Shown one piece after another: positions 1 through 4,287 of a stretch of 5,287 bases of DNA. Within the stretch, counting starts at the first letter, position 1, and each line of letters opens with the position of its first letter. The stretch spans positions 1-5,287 of the forward strand of contig QYPU01000061.1 in NCBI GenBank assembly GCA_007280145.1, read 5' to 3'. A program made the translations under genes and the position numbers. Source of the DNA: Dehalococcoidia bacterium (lineage in GTDB: Bacteria; Chloroflexota; Dehalococcoidia; GIF9; UBA5629). Below the pieces are notes generated by a model. It was not told the DNA's origin. It saw only the letters and a program-made list of their open reading frames with translations, and did no database searches.

Positions 1-328
1 CCTCTATATCCAACACTGTTGACAAGGCCGGGCTACTACCGGCATTATTGACCAGTATATCAATCCTGCCAAATTCAGCCGTCACCGTCTCTACTAACCT
101 ATGTATATCCTCCATCTTGCCAACGTGAGCTGCCACCGGCAATGCTTTCCTGCCCACACCTCTGATTTCATCAGCCACCTTCTCCAAATCAGGCAGTTTC
201 CGGCTGGCTACCACCACATCAGCTCCAGCCTCAGCGAATCCCAGAGCAGTAGCACGGCCAATACCGCGACTACCCCCGGTCACCAGCGCCACTTTCCCTT
301 CGAGAGAAAACCGAGAAAGATCAACCAT
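1..328 (-). CDS. SDR-family NAD(P)-dependent oxidoreductase, N-terminal 109 residues (truncated by window edge)
   Basis: Reading the minus strand from the ATG at 326-328 gives 109 codons without a stop before the window edge. The protein has a Rossmann-fold start with the glycine-rich cofactor motif TGGSRGIG at residues 17-24. An acidic/basic pattern follows the second strand (VVVASRK, 38-44); the Ser-Arg there is a feature often linked to NADP preference, which is weak evidence. The structural motif NNAG is at 94-97, so this is a classical short-chain dehydrogenase/reductase. The catalytic Ser-Tyr-Lys residues lie beyond the window, so the substrate cannot be called; 3-oxoacyl-ACP/CoA reductase-like or other alcohol dehydrogenase activity is possible. 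The start is supported by GGAGG at 336-340, 7 nt upstream. It lies 145 bp downstream of the enoyl-CoA hydratase-like gene on the same strand, so a shared acyl-CoA pathway is plausible. Family membership is secure; function is not. Confidence 0.93.
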   Translation of the reverse strand, partial: MVDLSRFSLEGKVALVTGGSRGIGRATALGFAEAGADVVVASRKLPDLEKVADEIRGVGRKALPVAAHVGKMEDIHRLVETVTAEFGRIDILVNNAGSSPALSTVLDIE

Positions 329-335
329 TCTTGTA

Positions 336-340
336 CCTCC
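336..340 (-). promoter_or_regulatory. Ribosome binding site of the SDR gene
   Basis: Minus-strand GGAGG followed by a 7-nt spacer (TACAAGA) and the ATG at 328. This fixes the start codon of the SDR gene. Confidence 0.8.
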
Positions 341-361
341 ATTAATTAATTTTCGAATACG

Positions 362-370
362 ATAATAGCA
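362..370 (-). promoter_or_regulatory. Possible extended -10 promoter for the SDR gene
   Basis: The minus strand reads TGC-TATTAT, a TGn extended -10 element with a hexamer matching TATAAT at 5 of 6 positions. No convincing -35 box is present 17 bp upstream, which fits an extended -10 promoter. A transcript would start near 355 and give a leader of about 27 nt containing the GGAGG at 336-340. If real, the SDR gene has its own promoter in addition to any read-through from the hydratase gene. Confidence 0.35.
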
Positions 371-473
371 TATTCATATTCAGGATAGCTACTCCGGTCA
401 GTAATAGAGCAGGCAGCTTTCTATCATTCTTTTAGATTTTTCTGCCAAAATGCTTGAATAAAATCAAACTTGC

Positions 474-1298
474 CTAAGCTTTCTTCCTGGCCAGAAATTT
501 TTGGTAGAAAGACTGAAAAGCTTCGCTTTGTACTGAGATACTACTGTACCATTGCTCTATCTCAAGCCCTTCTTTCAATGGTAAATCCTGGGCCTTGGTT
601 AAAGCCATCTTTACCAATTTAATTGAACTGAGAGGGCGAGAGAGCATTTTCTTCGCTAAGGCTTCTGCTTCTGCCATGAGTTGGGAAAGGGGTACTACCT
701 TATTAACCAGGCCTATTCTATAAGCCTCTTGCGCCGATATTTCTTCAGATAGGAGAAGAAATTCAATCGCTCGGCGTCTACCTAAGAGTCGCGGTAGCAT
801 TTGTGTTGAGGCGCCGCCAGGGCAAAGACCGTTACGTACATCGCCCTGAGCGAATGTTGCAACATCGGCAGCAATCACAAAATCCATAGCATACAAGACT
901 TCAGGTGCCCAACAGACCCCATTTATGGCCGCGATCGATACCTTCCCAGAATTCAACAAGGTCAGGCATGTTTTTTGTAAGGGTATCTGATATCCAGAAA
1001 GCTGCGCTTCTAAGTATTTCCCCTCTACAACAAGCGCCATCCCAGCATCCCCTTTAATAACGCTCTCCTTGCCTGAACCGGGGTACCCCTCTATGTCATC
1101 CCCTGCTGAAAATGCCCTGCCCTTCCCTGTCAGAATGATTACCCTAACGTTGTCATCTCTGTCACAGTCATTTACCAGGTCATCAAGTAAGATATAGTCT
1201 TCCCAGCGTATAGCATTCAGCTTTTCCGGTCGGTTGAAAGTAATGTATCCAATCTGGTCACGTTTCTCCAGTAGAATGGGTTTTTCGCTATTTGCCAT
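474..1298 (-). CDS. Enoyl-CoA hydratase/isomerase (crotonase) family protein with atypical active-site loop
   Basis: This 274-residue protein has the usual length of a crotonase-superfamily enzyme, which acts on acyl-CoA thioesters in the cytoplasm. Family marks are FNRPEKLNAI (21-30), the first oxyanion-hole segment with AFSAGDDIEGY (62-72), the core KVSIAAING (119-127), and FAQGDVRNGLCPGG (149-162) leading into MLPRLLG (167-173). The family's GGGCELA loop, which supplies the second oxyanion NH and one catalytic Glu, is replaced here by CWAPEVL (129-135), about two residues shorter and without the glycine run. E133 appears to hold the first catalytic Glu position. D153 stands where hydratases have the second Glu. 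The fold is clear, but plain 2-enoyl-CoA hydratase activity is doubtful; isomerase, hydrolase or ring-acyl-CoA chemistry are alternatives. ATG at 1298 is preceded by GAGGAG at 1308-1313 (9-nt spacer), with an in-frame stop upstream. It probably shares a transcript with the downstream SDR gene. Confidence 0.93.
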   Translation of the reverse strand: MANSEKPILLEKRDQIGYITFNRPEKLNAIRWEDYILLDDLVNDCDRDDNVRVIILTGKGRAFSAGDDIEGYPGSGKESVIKGDAGMALVVEGKYLEAQLSGYQIPLQKTCLTLLNSGKVSIAAINGVCWAPEVLYAMDFVIAADVATFAQGDVRNGLCPGGASTQMLPRLLGRRRAIEFLLLSEEISAQEAYRIGLVNKVVPLSQLMAEAEALAKKMLSRPLSSIKLVKMALTKAQDLPLKEGLEIEQWYSSISVQSEAFQSFYQKFLARKKA

Positions 1299-1322
1299 TA
1301 TAGTTCACTCCTCTCTCACATT

Positions 1323-1367
1323 TTATTCTGGCTCAATTTGGTGTGCTTTTATCTCTTCACAATTCAA
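1323..1367 (-). CDS. Possible 14-codon leader ORF upstream of the crotonase-like gene
   Basis: On the minus strand a TTG at 1367-1365 opens a 14-codon frame (L/M-NCEEIKAHQIEPE) ending with TAA at 1325-1323, 24 nt before the hydratase ATG and in the same frame. It is preceded by AAAGGAGGTGAT (1379-1368), which contains an 11-nt run complementary to the canonical 16S rRNA 3' end, with 4 nt between GGAGG and the TTG. An alternative GTG at 1360 gives only three codons. It could be a translated leader, a remnant of a lost gene, or a standby ribosome-binding site. The peptide itself resembles nothing I recognise. Confidence 0.3.
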   Translation of the reverse strand: MNCEEIKAHQIEPE

Positions 1368-1379
1368 ATCACCTCCTTT
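1368..1379 (-). promoter_or_regulatory. Unusually strong Shine-Dalgarno without a long downstream ORF
   Basis: Minus-strand AAAGGAGGTGAT matches the extended anti-Shine-Dalgarno complement over AAGGAGGTGAT. It lies about 70 nt upstream of the hydratase start, which has its own GAGGAG. It therefore either serves the short TTG frame at 1367-1323 or is a relic. Confidence 0.6.
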
Positions 1380-1554
1380 AATAAATATAGTCCCGATACC
1401 TTTTGCCTGCCTTACATAGGCCAACAGACCATCACCAGTTTCCAAGAGTCAATCAGTGCTTTATATTATCCAAAGTGGCTGAAGGAAACAAGACAAAGCC
1501 CTGAGCGGATATTAGCCAAAGCCTTTGCCTACTAAACACCAACACCCGCTAACA

Positions 1555-1583
1555 TTGCTAGCCAGGCAATATCTATGTATAAT
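1555..1583 (+). promoter_or_regulatory. Sigma-70-like promoter for the DUF1616-glmS cluster
   Basis: TTGCTA (1555-1560; 4 of 6 to TTGACA), a 17-bp spacer, and a perfect TATAAT (1578-1583). Transcription should start near 1590, only about 10 nt before the ATG at 1600. This argues against the longer reading frame that opens at 1525 and implies a very short or nearly leaderless 5' end. Confidence 0.6.
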
Positions 1584-1599
1584 TCGCACCAGATACAGC

Positions 1600-2040
1600 A
1601 TGAGCAAGCTGAATAAGGCCCTATCTATTTCCCTGGGAATAGCTATAGTGGCAGCATTGGGCTGCATTGCTTACCTTGTGATTACGCCAAGCCAGGGCGA
1701 GAAATTCACCGAATTCTACATCCTCAATGTAGAAGGTAAAGCTGCGGATTACCCCAGGCAAGCGATATTAGGAGAGCCTGTTAACATCGTCATCGGGGTA
1801 GTTAACCGTGAGTATGAGCCAGTCAGCTATCGGGCAGCTATAACCATAGATGATGTTGAAAATAGCCAGGCAGATATCGGCATGTTGGCTCATGAAGAAA
1901 AATGGGAGGAGAAGGTCAGTTTCACCCCTCAAATAGCTGGCGAAAAACAGAAAGTTGAATTCTATCTATACAAGGATGGCGAAGCTGAGCCTTACTACAA
2001 AGAGCCGCTATGCTTCTATATTGACATCATACCTCAATAA
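1600..2040 (+). CDS. DUF1616-domain membrane-anchored protein
   Basis: A 146-residue protein of unknown function. It has an N-terminal hydrophobic segment at about residues 8-28 (ALSISLGIAIVAALGCIAYL) that acts as an anchor or uncleaved signal, followed by an extracytoplasmic domain. The stretch GEKFTEFYILNVEGKAADYP (33-52), then VNIVIGVVNREYEPVSYRA (61-79), is typical of the DUF1616 domain, a beta-rich module also found fused to longer membrane proteins, especially in archaea and Chloroflexota. The frame is open back to 1525, but I chose ATG 1600 because the TATAAT at 1578-1583 lies inside the extension and because the hydrophobic anchor then sits right at the N-terminus. No clear Shine-Dalgarno precedes it, as expected for a nearly leaderless message. 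It stands 54 bp before glmS and is probably co-transcribed, hinting at a role at the cell envelope. Confidence 0.85.
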   Translation: MSKLNKALSISLGIAIVAALGCIAYLVITPSQGEKFTEFYILNVEGKAADYPRQAILGEPVNIVIGVVNREYEPVSYRAAITIDDVENSQADIGMLAHEEKWEEKVSFTPQIAGEKQKVEFYLYKDGEAEPYYKEPLCFYIDIIPQ

Positions 2041-2075
2041 AGTTTAATAGAGCACAGAAACATGGTAACATTGAC

Positions 2076-2081
2076 AGGAGG
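2076..2081 (+). promoter_or_regulatory. Ribosome binding site of glmS
   Basis: AGGAGG with a rather long 13-nt spacer to the ATG at 2095. The start is nonetheless certain, because Cys2 must become the N-terminal nucleophile after Met removal. Confidence 0.7.
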
Positions 2082-2094
2082 CTAACCAACTAAA

Positions 2095-3870
2095 ATGTGC
2101 GGCATCATCGGCTATTGTGGCAAGCAGGCAGCAGCTCCAATCACTTTCGAAGCTCTAAAGCGCGTGGAGTACCGCGGCTATGACTCAGCCGGCATCGCTG
2201 TCCTGTCCAATGGGCAGTTGTTGGTTAAGAAAGACATAGGTAAACTCGATGAAATTGAGGCCAAGCACAGTCTAAGCTCGCTCCCCGGTAATATAGCCAT
2301 CGGTCATACCCGCTGGGCAACTCACGGCGGTGTTACCTCAGCCAATGCTCACCCACAGTACGATTCTAGCGAAACGGTAGCCGTCGTCCATAATGGCATA
2401 ATCGATAACTATCAGGAGCTCCGCAAACAGCTCGCCAGCAATGGACATCATTTCGCTTCAGAAACCGATACCGAAGTCATACCCCACCTCATCGAAGATG
2501 AGATGAAGCAAGGCCTTTCCCTTGAAGCCGCTGTCCTGGCTACAGCTCCAAAACTCGAAGGCTCCTCTACCTTCCTGGCAATATCATCCCTCGACCCCGG
2601 CAAAGTTGTTGGCACCAGGAAAGGCAGCCCCCTGGCTATTGGCATCGGCGACCACGGCTATTTTGCCGCCAGTGATGCTTTAGCTTTTTCAGGGCAAGCT
2701 CATCAAGTAATACCCCTGGCAGATACTGAGGTAGTAATTCTAACAGCAGACGGGATTGAGTTCCTCGATGCCGCTGGCAATAAGCTAGCCAAGGAAAGCA
2801 GAGACATCAAGTCGAAATGGCACGATAGCCATAAACAAGGCTATCAGTTCTTTATGCTCAAAGAGATAATGGAACAACCCCAAATGCTGGAGGCGGCTGC
2901 TACCCAGGACAGGGAATTATTCACCAAAATTGCCCTGGACATTCTCAGAGCTGGCCAAGTCATAGTCACCGCTTGTGGCACCTCCAGATATGCAGCTCTA
3001 GTCGGCAGATACCTCTTCTCCAAAGTCGGCAAGAAGTTTTGCGACGTGGTTATGGCCTCCGAGTTCCACTATTTCGCTGACTCTGTGGACAAGAATACCG
3101 TGGTCTTAGCTGTCTCTCAGAGCGGTGAGACCGCTGATGTTATCGAAGGAGTGCAAATGGCCAGAGATGCCGGAGCTCAAATCGTTTCTATCATCAACAG
3201 ACCCCAGTCTCTGCTGTCTGAGATGAGCGACCACGTTATATATCTCAATTGTGGCTATGAGATAAGTGTGCCAGCTACCAAGTCCTTCCTCAGCCAGCTA
3301 GTAATCTTCTACCTGCTATCCTTCTCCATGGTCAACTCCTTTGACGAAGCCGTTAACAACCTCAAGGGCATCAGCAATGAAGTAACTAAAGCCATTGCCT
3401 GGAACAATGAACCGCTCAGGAAACTAAGTCAAAGTCTGAAGGACAAAGACGACTTTTATTACATAGCCAGGGGAATTAACTTTGCCATTGCTTCTGAAGG
3501 CGCCCTGAAATTAAAGGAGGTCTCTTACATTCATGCTGAAGGGATGCCGGCGGGTGAGCTCAAGCACGGCACTTTAGCCCTCATTGAGCCAGGGACACCG
3601 GTAGCTGTAATCTGCCCTGACGATTACACCTACCGTGAGACCCTGAGCAACGCCATAGAAGCTAAGTCCCGCGGCGCTTACATTATTGGCGTTTCTGACA
3701 AAAAGAACGATATCTATGACTTTTGGGTCAAAATCCCGAAAGTTGATGAGCTTTTATATCCCATTATCACCGTAGTTCCCCTTCAGCTCCTAGCCTACCA
3801 TCTGGCAGTCAGCCGGGGACATGACCCGGACAGGCCCCGCAACCTGGCAAAATCAGTGACGGTGAAGTAG
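2095..3870 (+). CDS. glmS: Glutamine--fructose-6-phosphate aminotransferase (isomerizing), GlmS
   Basis: A full-length 591-residue GlmS that converts fructose-6-phosphate and glutamine to glucosamine-6-phosphate and glutamate, the entry step to amino-sugar and UDP-GlcNAc synthesis in the cytoplasm. The N-terminal class II glutamine amidotransferase domain (about 1-220) begins MCGIIGY with Cys2 as nucleophile. It has YRGYDSAG (26-33), HTRWATHGG (71-79, glutamine-binding Arg/Trp), HNGIIDN (99-105) and D125. Two SIS sugar-isomerase domains follow: the first with ACGTS (293-297) and SQSGETADV (341-349), the second with SEGALKLKEVSYIHAEG (467-483), GELKHGT (487-493), and the C-terminal tail HDPDRPRNLAKSVTV (576-590), where K586 matches the isomerase Lys. 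Small oddities are KHGT in place of the common KHGP, and a terminal Lys where bacterial GlmS usually ends in Glu. It lies in a cluster with the DUF1616 and glycosyltransferase genes. The 54-bp upstream gap is too short for a glmS ribozyme. Confidence 0.98.
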   Translation: MCGIIGYCGKQAAAPITFEALKRVEYRGYDSAGIAVLSNGQLLVKKDIGKLDEIEAKHSLSSLPGNIAIGHTRWATHGGVTSANAHPQYDSSETVAVVHNGIIDNYQELRKQLASNGHHFASETDTEVIPHLIEDEMKQGLSLEAAVLATAPKLEGSSTFLAISSLDPGKVVGTRKGSPLAIGIGDHGYFAASDALAFSGQAHQVIPLADTEVVILTADGIEFLDAAGNKLAKESRDIKSKWHDSHKQGYQFFMLKEIMEQPQMLEAAATQDRELFTKIALDILRAGQVIVTACGTSRYAALVGRYLFSKVGKKFCDVVMASEFHYFADSVDKNTVVLAVSQSGETADVIEGVQMARDAGAQIVSIINRPQSLLSEMSDHVIYLNCGYEISVPATKSFLSQLVIFYLLSFSMVNSFDEAVNNLKGISNEVTKAIAWNNEPLRKLSQSLKDKDDFYYIARGINFAIASEGALKLKEVSYIHAEGMPAGELKHGTLALIEPGTPVAVICPDDYTYRETLSNAIEAKSRGAYIIGVSDKKNDIYDFWVKIPKVDELLYPIITVVPLQLLAYHLAVSRGHDPDRPRNLAKSVTVK

Positions 3871-3873
3871 GGA

Positions 3874-3908
3874 TAGTCAATAGTCAATAGTCGCTAGTCA
3901 AGAGTCAA
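3874..3908 (+). repeat. Heptad array A: five 7-bp repeats, AGTC orientation
   Basis: TAGTCAA at 3874-3880 and 3881-3887, TAGTCGC at 3888-3894, TAGTCAA at 3895-3901, GAGTCAA at 3902-3908. The array begins 3 bp after the glmS stop codon and ends 10 bp before the ATG of the four-helix-bundle gene, filling nearly the whole 48-bp gap. It leaves no room for a Shine-Dalgarno. Confidence 0.93.
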
Positions 3909-3918
3909 GCAATCTAAC

Positions 3919-4287
3919 ATGAAGATAGAGAGGTTTGAGGATATACAAGCTTGGCAGAAAGCGAGGGAATTAGTAAATCGCATTTATAGTACAACAAATA
4001 AGGGCGATTTTGCCAAGGATTGTAGCTTAAAAGATCAACTTAGGCGAGCCTCTATCTCAGTAATGAGTAACATTAGTGAAGGATATGCCAGGCAAACTGA
4101 CAAAGAGTTTGCCCAATTCCTATATATTGCTTCAGGCTCTACCGCAGAAGTGCAAAGTCTGCTTTACGCTGTTCAAGATTTAAACTACATATCGAAGGAA
4201 GAGTTTGATAACATTTATGAACTTAGCAGTGAGGTAGCTCGTCTCATTGCTGGCTTCAGAAAATATTTGCAAAGAGCTCAAAAATGA
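3919..4287 (+). CDS. Four-helix-bundle protein, 23S rRNA intervening-sequence (S23) family
   Basis: A 122-residue soluble protein with the hallmarks of the S23/23S rRNA intervening-sequence family: FEDIQAWQKARELV near the N-terminus (6-19), LKDQLRRASISVMSNISEGYAR in the second helix region (37-58), then FAQFLYIASGSTAEVQSLL (64-82). The last helix is about 92-118. Its length is normal for the family. The name comes from homologues encoded in insertions within 23S rRNA genes; no rRNA is present here, and the molecular role of stand-alone members is unsettled. Avd of diversity-generating retroelements shares the fold, but no reverse transcriptase or template repeat is visible. There is no recognisable Shine-Dalgarno, because array A occupies the leader. 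The stop TGA lies inside array B and overlaps the next ATG (ATGA, 4284-4287). Lower GC than its neighbours suggests transfer. Confidence 0.92.
   Translation: MKIERFEDIQAWQKARELVNRIYSTTNKGDFAKDCSLKDQLRRASISVMSNISEGYARQTDKEFAQFLYIASGSTAEVQSLLYAVQDLNYISKEEFDNIYELSSEVARLIAGFRKYLQRAQK

Larger units (their letters stand above)
1299..1599. other. Divergent intergenic region between the crotonase-like gene (-) and the DUF1616 gene (+)
   Basis: About 300 bp without a convincing long gene. Short open frames on the plus strand (1338-1535 and the 1525-1599 extension) have low-complexity, unrecognisable translations. The left part carries a near-perfect Shine-Dalgarno on the minus strand (1368-1379) with a 14-codon reading frame. 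The right part carries a good sigma-70-like promoter on the plus strand (1555-1583). I see no tRNA, riboswitch fold or terminator in between. Confidence 0.6.

Noticed and set aside
101..349. Plus-strand 82-residue open frame
   Set aside because: It is antisense to the SDR gene, whose conserved Rossmann motifs occupy the same bases on the minus strand.
1449..1460. AGTCAATCAGT-like stretch upstream of the DUF1616 gene as another heptad array
   Set aside because: Only one core with a partial second is present, so no tandem period can be claimed.
1234..1535. Two overlapping plus-strand small open frames (61 and 65 residues)
   Set aside because: They lack ribosome sites and recognisable composition, and overlap the hydratase 5' end and the divergent regulatory region.
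1525..1599. N-terminal extension of the DUF1616 protein
   Set aside because: A perfect TATAAT lies inside it, and the extension would push the hydrophobic anchor away from the N-terminus.
2071..2076. Perfect TTGACA before glmS as a -35 box
   Set aside because: It overlaps the ribosome site and no -10 hexamer lies 16-18 bp downstream; that position is the glmS start codon.
2041..2094. glmS ribozyme/riboswitch
   Set aside because: Only 54 bp separate the genes, too short for the ribozyme fold, and no matching core is seen.
2448..3032. Minus-strand open frames inside glmS (2448-2645 and 2844-3032)
   Set aside because: They are shadows of a strongly conserved GlmS coding sequence with no independent support.
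3919..4287. Diversity-generating retroelement accessory protein (Avd)
   Set aside because: The fold is shared, but there is no reverse transcriptase, template repeat or variable repeat in the window.
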